DNA of 64,000 bases from Acanthococcus lagerstroemiae (GCA_031841125.1 CM063106.1:72528101-72592100); one strand, 5' to 3'; positions 47,576 to 59,263 are shown, numbered from the stretch's first letter. Numbers and translations are program-made. Notes: generated by a model not told the origin, from the letters alone.

Positions 47576-49093
47576 TTATTATCCCTTCGTGAGGCAATTA
47601 TTGGGTGTTCGTTGTAGTAGATTAGGCAAACTAACATTTTCCATTCTTATCCCCAGTCCAGAATAATCAGTTTCAAACCGAAGCTGTATTCTACCTTCCT
47701 ACATGAACCATGAGCATGTATCAAGTAATGATCATAACTACCAGCACAGATTGAATGGTACACACTAATTCAGGTTTTTCGGTTGTAATAACCAAACGAA
47801 CAATATTACACGCCAAAGATCAACATAATAATGTAAACAAAATGTTATATTTACCTGTTTTCACACTTACAGAAATAGGTAAACTACTTACACGTTGAAC
47901 TAACGATAACAGTTATGATCTCAGGTTTATGATTCTCAAATGCAACAGTTTCCTAGAAACGAAAAACAAAACATTTTAACTTTTTTTCTGTGGGTGGGGG
48001 GGGGGAGGGTGGTAGATTGCTAGAACTGAAAAACATTTTTTAATGTGGCCTAAGCTAGCACATCTAGAAAAGTTCTCAATTTTTTTACTTCATTAAGCCT
48101 CCAGCTCCAAAAAGGCCAGATATTCTTTTGTTGCATTAGTAAAGTTGGCAACATTGTATACAATCATACCCATAATCTTTTAGTAACAAAATACTTCACC
48201 ATACTGTAACTATGGTTCAACGAAGCAGAGAAAAAACTCAAAACTTCCTTGCTACTTTGAAAAAAAGCTCTTCAATTATAGTTTATTCTTTCCTTTCAGT
48301 GTTTGTCAAAATTACATTTGGCAAAAATTACCAATTCTTTTTCTCATCAGTTATCTGCATTAAATAAATCATGCCCTACAATGTGTATACTTAGAGCAGT
48401 TATAACCCAGTTTACATGAGTCTTCTGGAATCCTAACGCAATTTAAACAAGTCTCCTTCCTCTGTAGTTAGCCACGAAGCTGCTGATGGAGGCTCATTTT
48501 GATGTCAACAGCAACTTTCATCTTTAATAAGTCCTAATACTTATGGAATCTCAACACAGTCCTAAGAAGTCTCAAAAAGTGGTGCTAGTGTCCTAAAAGA
48601 ACTCAATACTGTCAAAAGTAGTCTAAGGAAGTCGAACGTGTTTCAACACGGATGTAAGAAATCTTGACTAGTTTTATTCCATATGTAAATAGTCTCATGG
48701 AGTCTCAACACAGTCTTAACTAAAGTTATAACAAGTTAACCTCAAAAAGTTTTAATACAATTAATGAGTTATATCGAGTTACTGCAAGTAGAGCCCTACA
48801 TACCCAAGTGTTATGAGCCGCCATTTTGACTCACACCACCCCCGTCGATGCCGAATTGACTACGCGGTACGCTCCGCATGGTCGGATTCGGAATCCACGG
48901 ACAGGGTGTGCGCCAAAATGGCGGCCCATTATACTCCCCCGTGTGTAGGGCTTTACTGCAAGGTTAAAATCATCAATATCTTGGTCTAGATGCTAACCTG
49001 AGCTCAATTTTCAACGAGTAATTTTGACAGCGACTTGACTTAATTTCTCAAGTGATCGTACCCATCACTGATACCAAGTAACACAAGCTCACC
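47576..49093. other. Intergenic gap between convergent GPAT copy 2 and mRpL43
   Basis: Contains a G-rich run near 47993-48010, a decayed array of AGTCTCAACACAGTCCTAA-like words at about 48420-48775, and the MITE at 48789-48952. No gene. Confidence 0.5.
48789..48952. mobile_element. 164-bp palindromic MITE with ~10-bp target duplication
   Basis: The ends are TAGAGCCCTACATACC and GTGTGTAGGGCTT. Inverted similarity extends through GCCGCCATTTTG and CAAAATGGCGGC. TTACTGCAAG occurs on both sides (48779-48788 and 48953-48962). A duplication of 8-10 bp suggests a hAT or Mutator-like mobiliser; the sequence does not decide which. Confidence 0.75.
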
Positions 49094-50227
49094 TTATCGC
49101 TGGACATCAATTTTCACGTGATCCCCTAGATTTTCTTCAATTTGTTCAGTGATTTTGTGTCTCTCGAACATCGCACGTAAACGTTCGGTAGCGGACTCGG
49201 GCATATGAGCAGGCTGAGACAATTTGGCCTGCAAATCGAAAATTGCATACAGCAATGTCAATCAGAGAATTACAGCCGAAAATGATCTAAGAAACAATTC
49301 ATTTGAATATACGAACGCATGGGAATGTCGTTATGTTTAGTTCTGGATCCTTATTCACAAATGGATGCCATACACCTTGGATCGAAGGAATTGAAGTATG
49401 GTGCACTTTTCTGAATCGAATTGTTTGAAGTCCAACGCGAGTCCGAAAAAATGTAAGCCATTTCGACACAGCATCTCTGGTAAAGTTATGCATGTTTGTG
49501 TAATGTCGTTCTCCGTTCACTGGAAAAAGAAATTAACACAATAATTTCACCCGGGAATATTCAAAGTTGCAAAATACGAATAACAATATCGAACGTATAG
49601 GGTACAGTTCACATAAGGGACAGATTATTTCACGTACATTATTCGGTAATTGCATTCCTTTCTAACTTACAATATTCCGAGATAACTACAGGCGCATGAT
49701 GCCTCCTTGGTTTCAGATAGACAACTACTTCCGGATTGCTTTTCGCGAATTCGAGCATATCTTGCTCAATCCAGTGTCTATAATACATAATGTCAACATT
49801 AAAGGTACAGAAACAATTCAAACCACATCCATCTGATAACATTCATCATCATGCATTTTCTGATGGGTGATACAAGCCAATCATATAATTGATGGTTTCC
49901 ATATTCCCGTCCATACGCCTCTTATGATGATGAAAATAGGCAGGCAGTTCACGCTTTATCGCGAACACATACATTTGCCGGTAACCGGCAACTAGTATTT
50001 GGCAACTAGCATACCACAGAATGTTAGCGACCATTTCTAACTTACAGTCAACTTTACTGCATTTATTTAGTTTAAACCAAGTACGCCTACCTGACGCCGC
50101 TGCTAGTACCGCTACTTTTGCAGAATTTGATGGTGACTCGCTTCAACTGGCAAACAGTTCGACCAATTCCATTCTTCAATGGCAGGCTAGGGAAACCACT
50201 GGGTAAGAACATATAATGACTCGTCAT
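49094..50227 (-). CDS. mRpL43: Mitochondrial large-subunit ribosomal protein mL43
   Basis: Four exons on the minus strand: 50227-50091, 49777-49671, 49519-49317 and 49228-49094 (stop 49096-49094), in frame, 193 residues. Exon 1 reads [14 protein letters not shown], then [20 protein letters not shown]. Exon 2 has [20 protein letters not shown], and exon 3 [18 protein letters not shown]. This follows the order seen in animal mL43 (thioredoxin-like fold, L51/S25/CI-B8 domain). The protein is part of the mitochondrial ribosome large subunit. The third donor (TGC|GTTCGT) is weak but keeps frame. The in-frame upstream stretch has no stop close by, so a slightly longer N-terminus cannot be excluded. 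It is transcribed away from EEF1AKMT2, with 664 bp between the start codons. Confidence 0.9.
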
Positions 50228-50891
50228 GATTACAACTTTCGAGTTACTCTTCCAGCAAAAAAACTCAGGATCCCCGAGTGTAACAGAATGGTGAAATAGT
50301 TGACAAAACTAGGGGACATTAAATCCCAAAATCTGTTCTTCTCTTCTGAGTTTTAACATCAGTTATCAGGTTATCACTTTATTTTTTTGTTCATTTCCTC
50401 TTCAGTGTTGTCAGATTTTGATAATCGAAAAGCTGATCTAAAGGCTGATCTTTAATGAAAATCTTACCCTGACCTGACATCACCAGAAAAAGGTCTATTC
50501 GCTCATGTACCTGAAGTTCCTTTTCTGCTTGCGGTGAATGTCATTGTATAGTCTGTCATGGGATGAAAGGACGAAACTAGACGGTAGACGTGGACGAATA
50601 GGACGAATGACGAAACTTGAACCGAAGTTACGTATGTTTAGTTTTTACATTTTTTGTATCACTGATGAAATTATCAGTTGTTATTCTTTGTTATCGTTAT
50701 CAACTTTCCATGTGAGATCGGATTCTAAAGTTTTCCGTACTTCCGGTTTTCACTTTTTCTTTACAAATCACAAGATGGTAATTGATATTCGGTAATTTTC
50801 TGCTAATATTTCTGATTGTAGTGCAGAATTTTGAAAAAATTCAATAGCGACTGTGACTAGCTGATCAACAGTTGATTCTAATTCAGAGAAC
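50228..50891. promoter_or_regulatory. Shared upstream region of mRpL43 and EEF1AKMT2
   Basis: A divergent 664-bp interval. It includes a 32-codon open stretch from ATG 50538 (MSLYSLSWDERTKL...) that ends at a donor-like C|GTATGT (50633). An acceptor-like TTGTAGTGCAG ends at 50825. These could define a 5' UTR exon and intron of EEF1AKMT2, making the short frame an upstream ORF. That is inference; no core promoter motif is obvious. Confidence 0.35.
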
Positions 50892-52307
50892 ATGGAATCT
50901 GATGAGAGCAGCGAACTGAATGCATCCGAATTAGGAACTAAAGAATAGTAGGTATGCATTCCTCCTGGTTACAAACACGAATTTTCTTGTGTTGTCAATC
51001 TCTTAAACCAAGATTTATGTATTTGTCGGTAGCTGGGATCGAGTGTATCAAGATGAACTGGATAATTTTGCTGATCATGGTGACGTAGGTGAAGTTTGGT
51101 TTGGAGAGGAAAGCATTTTTCGTATCACAGAGTACGATCATATTTCAATACTGTTTCTAGATCTAGACTGATATTAATGTTAACAGTAACTTTTAATGGA
51201 AGTGTATATTCGATGAACTATTCGCCTAATCACTACGTATAGCTGTAAATGACTATCATTTTGTAATATTAACTTGTTTGTTTTCAGATGGTTAAGATCT
51301 AATCCCACTATTTCGAAAAATGAGCCTGTAGTTGACCTTGGTTGTGGAAATGGAATGATGCTGGTTGAATTGGTAAGTACCTAAGTCAAAAATGGATAAA
51401 TCTGAGTAGTGTTAATTTATTTTTAAACTCAGGAGAACCAGCTCTCGTGACAATATGTCCCAGTTACGTTGCTGGTATTCTGATGAAGGACTGAAATCAA
51501 TCAAGTTCCTGAAAGATGCTAATTTGAAAGTTTTACCGTCTACCCTATAATAATGTGTCCCAGTTGCATTACGTTGCTGATATTCTAATGAAAGACTGAA
51601 GCTAATCAAGCTCCTGAGAATTGCTTATTTAACATTTTGCCATCTATCCTGTAATATTTTAAATCATGATCAATTGTTAAAGGCGAGAGATGGGTTCCAA
51701 AATTTACTTGGAGTAGATTATTCCGAACAAGCAGTGCAGTTGGCATCATCTATTATTGCAAAACAGAATATGAACTCAATCATTACATTTAAGGTTCGTG
51801 AAAAATCGATCTCATTATTTCTTATACTTCAGTAATTACTATTCCCAACTTCCAGTTTTATTTTTCATGTTGAGCGAAACAGTTTTCTCAAGTTGAAATT
51901 CTATGTCTAGGCTTGTGATTTATTAACCGAAGAATTTGAACCTTGTTTCGCTCTTGCGCTTGATAAGGGTACCTACGATGCTATATGTTTAAATCCAGAC
52001 AGCACCATGGATAAACGATTGAGTTACATTCAGAAAGTTCACGATCTTCTGAAGCCGAATGGCCTGCTTATCATTACCAGTTGTAATTGGACGGAGGATG
52101 AGCTGATTTCTCACTTCAAGAGTATGCAATGTATTACGTGTGTAACCTAAATACAATTTCCAAAATGAACATAGGGGAAGGATATGTAATGAAATTATGG
52201 TTGTTACAGATTTCAAATTATATGCTGTCATACCTACACCAGAATTCAAATTTGGCGGTAAAATTGGAAAATTGGTATCATGTATCGTTTTGCAGAAAAT
52301 AAATTAA
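50892..52307 (+). CDS. EEF1AKMT2: eEF1A lysine methyltransferase 2 (METTL10 family)
   Basis: Six exons: 50892-50947, 51033-51131, 51288-51372, 51683-51793, 51911-52121 and 52210-52307, 219 residues. The start ATG is preceded in frame by TGA nine codons upstream. The N-terminal signature is ELGTKEYWDRVYQDEL...GEVWFGEES. The SAM-binding motif VVDLGCGNG is followed by the acidic GVDYSEQAV loop. ALDKGTYDAI and LLKPNGLLIITSCNWTEDEL follow. This class I methyltransferase modifies one lysine of translation factor eEF1A (Lys318 in human, the site of yeast Efm4/See1) in the cytosol. Length matches the family. An AATAAA overlaps the last codons (52298-52303), probably too early to be the working poly(A) signal; another is near 53070. 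Confidence 0.92.
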
Positions 52308-53607
52308 TTATGCAACGAATATGTTTTATAAAATGACAGAATTGGTGCGCTCATCCCAAAATTTAAGAACTGAAACCTTGACGAATTTCTTTCAGCATTA
52401 GTTCACACTACGCCGTGCTGCCGGAACGGCATAGTATGTAAGGGGCATTAGCATATTAGCATATTACGAATTGGCTGTGCTCTTGAATGCCTTGCGGAGT
52501 GCGGCAGAGGGAAAAAAGGAAATGAAGTACAACTTCAAGACTCAACCTTTTTCCTTCATCTCTTTAGAAATGGAAAGTTCTGTGAAGTAGAAAAATAACA
52601 CTACGCAACAGCATAAAAAACAATGAGATGAAATTGATTTTAGCTATATTTTGAATGCGATGGCGTTAACCATTTTTCTCGAGAACCTCTCGTTTTCCAT
52701 AAATTCAAAGTTAAAATTTTATTGAATTGTTTTCGTTTTATTCCTTTTTGTCGTCCACGAATAGCTACACAACCATAGACAAAAATATGTATTATTATAT
52801 TTATATCGCTTGCACACGAGAGCAGATAACAGTGGCAGTGGGTCGTGGGTCCCGAAAAAATCATCTCAGGAGGTAGACGTTCGTCGTATATAGTTATTTG
52901 ATCAGTGATATCATCTTGATGATACTAAAATTCGTATTTGGGATGGGAGATACGGGAGGAAATGGACTTTAATCCAAAAATTAACATCGGCATTAAATAT
53001 ATTCCTCGTTGAAAATACCTATAGAATCATGTTGTATGTTCTTATGTCATTGTTTTTTTACAAAATCTCAAATAAATATTGTTGTGTAGAGTGTAATTAT
53101 GTAATGAAGAATTTCATGTAAAAGGGAAAAGAATACGATTTCACTTTGAAATTCATCAAATGGTGACACTGCTTTGCTCGATGTCTTGATAAGATGTGAT
53201 AAGGACATAAAGTTTATTTTGAAATTGAATTTTCTGTACAATGTGCTTTAAATCTTGTTATTAAAAAAAAAAGATGTACGTGTTACTGAATTTTGTGCTG
53301 TAAAGTTATTATATTTATTACATTAACTGACATTTATGAGACTACCTTGTTCCGGAGGCTTCTAATAGAATTCCTATCAATGAGAACATGATTTGAGTCG
53401 GTTATTCAATCTACGAGTATTAACATTTCGTGTGCCGGCGACGTTCATCTGTTGCAAAAGTAAGAATTTTCTTATTTGAAATTGTAGTGGAAATATGTAT
53501 TACATATCTTGATATATCCTCTTTGAACACGATGTGTTGCAGTTTCTTTTTCTTGGCCACTGTCTAGATATTTATAATTGATGTAATTCTGCTTTTTCTG
53601 ATTTCAG
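52308..53607. other. Gap between EEF1AKMT2 and RBM34
   Basis: AT-rich and without a recognised gene. A likely RBM34 5' UTR exon ends at about 53459 (CAAAA|GTAAGA), and its acceptor TTTTCTGATTTCAG ends at 53607. Confidence 0.4.
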
Positions 53608-53619
53608 TCAACTGTGAAC

Positions 53620-55430
53620 ATGAAACTTAAGAAGTTTTTTAATCCTAATTCTAAAAAAAGACAAAAGAAGGCTGGTTTAAATCCTAATCAGAATAATAAC
53701 GATGGCATCAAGAATAAATTGGAAAAACTAAAGAACTTAGTGAAGAATGAGTCAGCCAAAAGTGGCCCTGAGAAAAAACGGAGGAATTCTGTGTACAGCC
53801 TATTAGAAGAGCAGGATTTAATTCCAGCGTCGGTCGAGAATGGCGTAACTGAAAAGAAAAAGAGTAAAAAACGTAAAGCCGGTTCGTCTGATACAAGCAT
53901 ACAACTTTGTCACAAAATTCCCCGACTGGTGGAAAGTGGATTAGGTGGAAGCGAAGCTGGCGAGAAACCGGTCAAGAAAAGAAAGAAGAAATTGTCCCTC
54001 GAAGAAACAGCGTTGCTTGACAGTCCACCAGTCGGCGCGAAAAAGTCCAAGAAAGAGAAAACAGCGACCAATAGCAGGTAACGAACGAAATCTTTATTAT
54101 CTTACTCGTGATATGTGTGAAGAGGAAATATTTCAGTCAATTTTGTAACTTGTTTCTTATTTTATCTATTGTTCCATGAACTGAAATTATATTCCATTTT
54201 CAATTGTACCTTTTGTCTACGTATATCCAAAATCTCGTTCAAGTTATGAAATAACTTTTAACTCAAAGATTGTTGGTTTACATTATCATATTATATACCT
54301 AATTATTTTGTTCTTTTCAGTGACGTGAATATTTCTAAAGTTTCAACAACTGAACTGTTACCTTCGGAAAATAAAGATTCTCGTGATTCGAGAACCGTAT
54401 TCATAGGAAATCTCCCCGTCAGTTTTAAAAAGAAGAAAGTCTTGAAGTTACTAAAGACATATGGAGAAGTAGAAAAAACATGGCTCAGAGGAGCCAAACC
54501 ACTGGCTGCAAAGCTTCCAAAAAAAGTTGCCATTAACAAATCTCTATTACCAGAAGATCATCCTCCTCTCATGCTGTACGCCTTATTCAAGACTGCGGCC
54601 GATGCGCAGAAAGCGTTGAGTTTAAATGGAGAAGTGTTCAATGATCATCGTTTACGAGTTTCTTTATCCAACGAGAAAAATCACGATACGAATAAAGGAG
54701 TTTTTGTCGGCAATCTACCTTTCAGTAAGTTCTTGTTGACACTTCGTTTTAAAATTCGTAGTTCGCATTATTTCATGATGTTTTTTGATTCCAGATATTA
54801 AAGATGATGATTTGTATGGAATGTTCCAACAGTGTGGTAAAATAGTCGGAGTAAGGGTTGTGCGAGATTCTCAAAACGGTGTCGGGAAAGGTTTTGGTTA
54901 TGTCAACTTCGAGGTATGACTGCATAGCATACGTGTTTTGTGTTCGTAATATTGTGTTCAAATACCGCTCAGGTACTAATTCGAGTGTTATTTAGTCCAC
55001 AGATTCCGTTGAATTAGCGCTGAATTTAAATGAAGCGAAATTGAATGGTAGAGAAATTAGAGTATCTCGATTATTCAGTGCCGGGAAAAAGAAAAAGATG
55101 GATAAAAAGAAGGAAAAGCAACTGGTGAAGTCAAATTCGAAAGCTCCAGCATCGTTTGTAGCAACCAAGAACAAGTTTAAAAAACCTAAAAAATCTGATA
55201 CTAATGAAAAAGTCCACAAAAAGGTTATTTCATTAATTAGATGAATGTTGACCCTCATCATATCCTTCCTGAATTTCATGATGTGTCCGAAAGTTGTTAA
55301 TTTAGCACTAATTTTGCTTTTATGTTTGTAGAAGCCGAAGCAAAATGCTACAGAATTGAAAAAGAAAATATTGGCCGAAAAGTTATCTGTTAAACCGAAG
55401 AAGAAGAAAACCAGGGAATCCTTAATATGA
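53620..55430 (+). CDS. RBM34: RNA-binding protein 34 (Nop12-like, two RRMs)
   Basis: Five coding exons: 53620-54077, 54321-54724, 54795-54913, 54996-55223 and 55332-55430, 435 residues. The first ATG follows the acceptor at 53607. Residues 1-150 are Lys/Ser-rich with nuclear-localisation-like runs (KKRKKK, KKSKKRK). RRM1 starts near residue 178 with TVFIGNLPVSF. RRM2 starts near 279 with GVFVGNLPF and has the RNP1 motif GKGFGYVNFE. FESTDSVELALNLN...LNGREIRVSRL closes RRM2, and a Lys-rich tail ends the protein. The family is nucleolar, and yeast Nop12 acts in large-subunit pre-rRNA processing. The fourth donor (AAG|GTTATT) is weak, but frame continues across it. The gene converges with CDPF1, with 306 bp between stops. 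Confidence 0.93.
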
Positions 55431-55736
55431 ACCTAGTTTACGTACTTGAATGCCGCAGATCTCGGTTCACGTTGTTGAACAGTGTAAGGAACTATAATTG
55501 TTCTACCGTCAACATTATTAAATAATACACAAAAATACATGGTAATACATTATTTATTTTACTTTTTCATCAAGTTACAACTGATTATTTCGTACTCAAG
55601 CGGATACATTTCGGTAGGTACTTGATTGTAACCTGAATCAAAAGAAATAATTACTAGGTAAAACATTCTTTAGAAACAAAGAGTGAAGACCCGAAAATTT
55701 CCAATCACAATATAACTGAAATAATAGGATCTAGAA
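55431..55736. terminator. Convergent 3' region of RBM34 and CDPF1
   Basis: ATTAAATAATAC near 55519 may serve RBM34. On the minus strand no perfect AATAAA was confirmed for CDPF1. Nothing else is seen in this interval. Confidence 0.35.
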
Positions 55737-56069
55737 CTAGGATTGACTTTTCAAGAATCGGGTTTGAATCTGAACGGGAAACTCATTTAAATTATCGCGT
55801 ATACAGTTATTACAAAATCGTTTGGTAAAGAAAATACTACATTCTGGACTCAGACACACGGCATTCGAGCATACCGAACAGTGACCGCCTAGAATAAGGA
55901 ACTGGTACTTGTTAGGAGGCGTAAATGGATCTTTCAAGACATAGCAATCCTCTTTGAATTGAACTTGGTTGTTGAAAGGAGGTTTTCTTCCGAAATAATG
56001 ATAGTTTTCTTTCAATGTGCAATGCGAACATTGAAATGATTCTTTGGCAATGTGGTTAGCAGCTTCCAT
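55737..56069 (-). CDS. CDPF1: Cysteine-rich DPF motif domain-containing protein 1
   Basis: An uninterrupted frame of 110 residues. Features in order: CSHC (14-17), YFGRKPP (25-31), YVLKDPFTPP with the DPF triplet at 47-49, CSVC (64-67), CLSPECSIFFTKRFCNNC with Cys 72, 77, 86 and 89, and DNLNEFP. This is the CDPF1 domain almost end to end. The cysteine pairs suggest metal binding, but the function of the family is not established. The frame stays open upstream to an acceptor (TTTTTTGTACAG) ending at 56100. An upstream exon starting at ATG 56215 (MSSYPNSSDVTESL) is therefore possible, joined by a weak donor at 56173. That ATG is only 14 bp beyond the stop of IBA57. Confidence 0.9.
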   Translation of the reverse strand: MEAANHIAKESFQCSHCTLKENYHYFGRKPPFNNQVQFKEDCYVLKDPFTPPNKYQFLILGGHCSVCSNAVCLSPECSIFFTKRFCNNCIRDNLNEFPVQIQTRFLKSQS

Positions 56070-56229
56070 TAGAGGATCACGATCGTGACACAGAATAGTC
56101 TGTACAAAAAATTATGAGATTAGAATAACACGAACACCGTATACCTGCAAGAGAACTACATCCACAATGGTACTAACGATTCAGTAACATCCGAAGAGTT
56201 CGGATAGCTCGACATTGATCCCCGGTTGA

Positions 56230-57297
56230 CTACAATGCAGAATCTTTTGATAAATCTTCTTTCAATTTTTGTGGCCACCAGAATGGTTTGTATGTGATGG
56301 CTGATATGCCATTCAGTTTCAATTTCGAAGCATTTTCCAGGGTTTCGTTAATTCTCAGTAATGCAATTCCGTAATTCTCGTGTACTCCACGTAATTTGCC
56401 CACTATTTTCTCGTCTTCTGTAACGATTATCGAATCTTGTTCGAGTTCTTGGTCTGGAACAGAAGACAAAATTAATGGCATCATTCGCTTACGCACAACA
56501 CCCGTGTGATGAGTACGAGCAGTTAGTTCTTGGCCGATGTAACATCCTTTGTGGAAACTAACGCCATGTAAGTAATCGCAATTCGCCTCCAGAGGAAACG
56601 TCTTTCCAATAGGTAGTTCGGCAGTACCTTCAGATACTCCAAGTTTGTATCTCAAAATCACGTAGCGAGTGGATGCACTCGCATTCACACCATATTCCGA
56701 AACTGCGTCTATAATATTTTTGGACTCCGGGGCAAAAACTCGTACGCCGAGAGCATACAGTCTAGGGTCTCTGAATGCGTTAATATTTTGGTTTCGTAAT
56801 GTTGATTCTACTAATTTATACTTCGGATCACTATCTAACACTGGTGCGTTGCAAATGGTGAATTTCTCAGTATTGTTGAAATGTGATGTAGTATCAATGG
56901 AGTTTATTTCGCTGAAGATCGCCCAAACGTGATCACTCATCGGTTCGATGTTGACTCTTTTTCGTAAGCGATAAATGGAGAGATGTTTTATGAGGTCATT
57001 CCTGACCAGGGAATCGCATTCGAGTAGCAGTTCGTTTTCGCGACCTTTGTATAATAATGTATCGAATAGTACTCTTCCCTTGTTGTTGAGAAAGTGAGCG
57101 AATAACGCATTCTTATCTTCACTGAGATGATTCACGTCATTTGTGATTAGGCCTTGTAGATAGGTGAAAACATCTTCTCCAGTTAATTTTATTAGCGATC
57201 GCGTCTGCAGTCGTTCGATTTGAAATGACGCACTTCTACTACTACACTTGCGGACAAAACCACTAGACGTAGATTTACGTAAAATATTCATTACCAT
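56230..57297 (-). CDS. IBA57: Iron-sulfur cluster assembly factor IBA57 (GcvT/YgfZ family)
   Basis: A single-exon frame of 355 residues. The N-terminus (MVMNILRKSTSSGFVRKCSS) is basic and serine-rich, as expected for a mitochondrial presequence. The folate-binding GcvT-like domain follows: LIKLTGEDVFTYLQGLITND (35-54), NNKGRVLFDTLLY (71-83) and FRDPRLYALGVRV (175-187). The family signature KGCYIGQELTART covers residues 250-262, with its conserved Cys at 252. IBA57 works with ISCA1/ISCA2 in the mitochondrial matrix to make [4Fe-4S] clusters, as for aconitase and lipoyl synthase. The length is typical. Two near-adjacent Met codons (1 and 3) could start it. The lack of introns contrasts with its neighbours. 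Confidence 0.95.
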   Translation of the reverse strand: MVMNILRKSTSSGFVRKCSSRSASFQIERLQTRSLIKLTGEDVFTYLQGLITNDVNHLSEDKNALFAHFLNNKGRVLFDTLLYKGRENELLLECDSLVRNDLIKHLSIYRLRKRVNIEPMSDHVWAIFSEINSIDTTSHFNNTEKFTICNAPVLDSDPKYKLVESTLRNQNINAFRDPRLYALGVRVFAPESKNIIDAVSEYGVNASASTRYVILRYKLGVSEGTAELPIGKTFPLEANCDYLHGVSFHKGCYIGQELTARTHHTGVVRKRMMPLILSSVPDQELEQDSIIVTEDEKIVGKLRGVHENYGIALLRINETLENASKLKLNGISAITYKPFWWPQKLKEDLSKDSAL

Positions 57298-58071
57298 TTC
57301 AGTTCGGGTGCTTCAGTCGTCTTCTGGAGGGCTAATCATTGATCGCTAGCGAACGCAAATGATGAAACGAATTTCCGTAACACCTTGAGAATGATTCTCG
57401 GAAGAAAAGATGATTTGCCAAAAGAAAGCAGATATATGCAGAGAGATAACCGAGATTCGTATATTGTAAAAACGAAACAGTAAGAGCGACGACTAAATTC
57501 AAAACACTAGATACTCGTCAGCTAAAAGAAAAACAGAAATTGGAAACCACGGAAAACGGATGAATGGTGATCTAAATGGAGTCGGAAAATGTGAAAATGT
57601 GGAAAATGAAAAGCCGGCTTCAATTTTGCAATTAGGATTTCAGAGAGTTACTGTTTTCATGAAATTGTGTAGTCTGTAGTGGAGGGCTTGAAAATTGAAT
57701 TCGAAATTCGAACCAGTAAACGCTAAGTCAAAGACCAAGCGACCAAGGGCGGTAAGGGGACCGGGCAAATTGTAGGTTCGCTAGCATCGATTGAAGAAAA
57801 CTGATAATAACCTGATAAGGAAACGGGGTCAAAAAGGGGGAGTTCTCAGCGCAGCAGTTTATGGCAATTTTAGTGTTTTTTTTCAAAATATCTCGAGAAT
57901 GAATGCGTTTAACGGAAAATTGAAAAGAACATGCCTTGTAGCGAATAAAATTTCCTTTCAGATGAGCTCCTTTTATCGAAATCCGAGTGATTTTCTTTTT
58001 TGTAGAAAAATAGCATTGCATCTTTGTTGTTGTTGTTGTTTGTCCGGTCCGAAAAGAGCAATGCCAAATTT
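57298..58071. other. Upstream region of IBA57 and spacer
   Basis: Presumed IBA57 promoter near 57300-57450, without recognisable core motifs. The rest shows no gene. Confidence 0.35.
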
Positions 58072-58322
58072 TGGACGCTGTTAAGCGGAAAGAAACCAAC
58101 CAACATTTGGAAACAAAATGAGTTACTAGTATTATTGGAAAGAGCGTAAAAAGTAGAATTTTTCAAAATTGGGCCGCCAATTCAAAAATGTGTACTCACG
58201 TTGAAAAAAGCTTATCAGTAAACGCTATGTCTTATAGTTTCTACATGGCTCTTGAATTTCAGATCACGTGTTCTCAAAAAACGGATTTTGCCTGTTGATT
58301 CCCTTTTGCTGAATAGCGTCCA
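58072..58322. mobile_element. MITE family 'GGACGCTGTT', copy 3
   Basis: 251 bp, with ends TGGACGCTGTTAAGCGGAAA and TTTTGCTGAATAGCGTCCA. The interior matches copy 1 in the same direction (ACCAACCAACATTTGGAAAC, GCTTATCAGTAAACGC). Confidence 0.75.
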
Positions 58323-58629
58323 AATGTCGAAAAAAATCAGACATTAGGTTCCCGTTCCCTTCCTTTAATTCTCCGAATTCAAACTTCAATTTTATTCTAA
58401 TTTTCCGAACCAAAAAAGTTATGAAAAAATCAGAAATATGCTCATTTAACGGTGTTTTTTTTTGTAAAGGAATACCCTCAAAATCACAAGCATGATTTCA
58501 TCCTAGATTAAGCTACTGTTGAGAACATGTGATTTGAAGTTCAAGAGCCATATAGAAACTATAATTATGACATAGTGTTTACTGATAAGCTTTTTTCAAC
58601 GTGAGTACACATTTTTGAATCAGGGGCGC

Positions 58630-58874
58630 CAGCGTCGGGTTTACGCATGTTTGACTTGTTCGGTTGAACAGGGCGGCAAAATTTTGAGAGCTGCAAAATT
58701 TGTCAAAAAACTTTGATTTTGAAATCGAACCGAATAGTAAAAAGGATAAACTTCATAACCTGAGACACACGTGTAAGGTGCGCCAGAAGGCCAGAGGCAC
58801 CCTTTTTCTCAACATTTGGAAGGGCGGCAAAAATGAATTGGAACAGGGCGGCAGCATGCCTTAATCCGGCTCTG
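58630..58874. mobile_element. hAT-type MITE (CAGAGCCGG family), copy I
   Basis: 245 bp, with ends CAGCGTCGGGTTTACGCATG and GCATGCCTTAATCCGGCTCTG. Flanks are AGGGGCGC (58622-58629) and AGGGGCCC (58875-58882), an 8-bp duplication with one mismatch. It lies at the GGGGCCC centre of the host MITE. Confidence 0.8.
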
Positions 58875-59263
58875 AGGGGCCCAATTTTGAAAAATGCTAC
58901 TTCTTACGCTCTTTCCAACGATACTAATAACTCATGTTGTTTATAAATGTCGGTTGGTTCTCTTACGCTTAACAGCGACCACATCAGGACACGATTTTCA
59001 GTGTTAGCATGTGTCAGATTTTTCTTTATGCTTACAGTTGATGGACTGAACAGCCCATTTCTGATGGAAATTCTAATGTTAATTCGCAATTGTCTTCAAT
59101 TTTAGTTATATTAATTAATTTATTCTATGAAACTTCAATGTCATTTTCATGTTTAACATGTTCAGAAAAAGTGAAAAATCAAAATATAATAAGGCAGTAA
59201 CGAAGATGAAATTTCTATGGTTGAAGAGTCCTCATTTTTATCTCAATACTTACTTAATGATTA

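Noticed and set aside
52298..52303. AATAAA as the EEF1AKMT2 poly(A) signal
   Set aside because: It overlaps the last codons before the stop; cleavage would fall almost at the stop codon, so a later signal is more likely.
53688..53900. Minus-strand frames inside RBM34, EEF1AKMT2 and IBA57
   Set aside because: Shadows of well-supported genes on the other strand.
57728..58166. Minus-strand frames of 85-123 codons near 58 kb
   Set aside because: They read through a MITE and flanking low-complexity sequence; similar peptides appear wherever the MITE family occurs.
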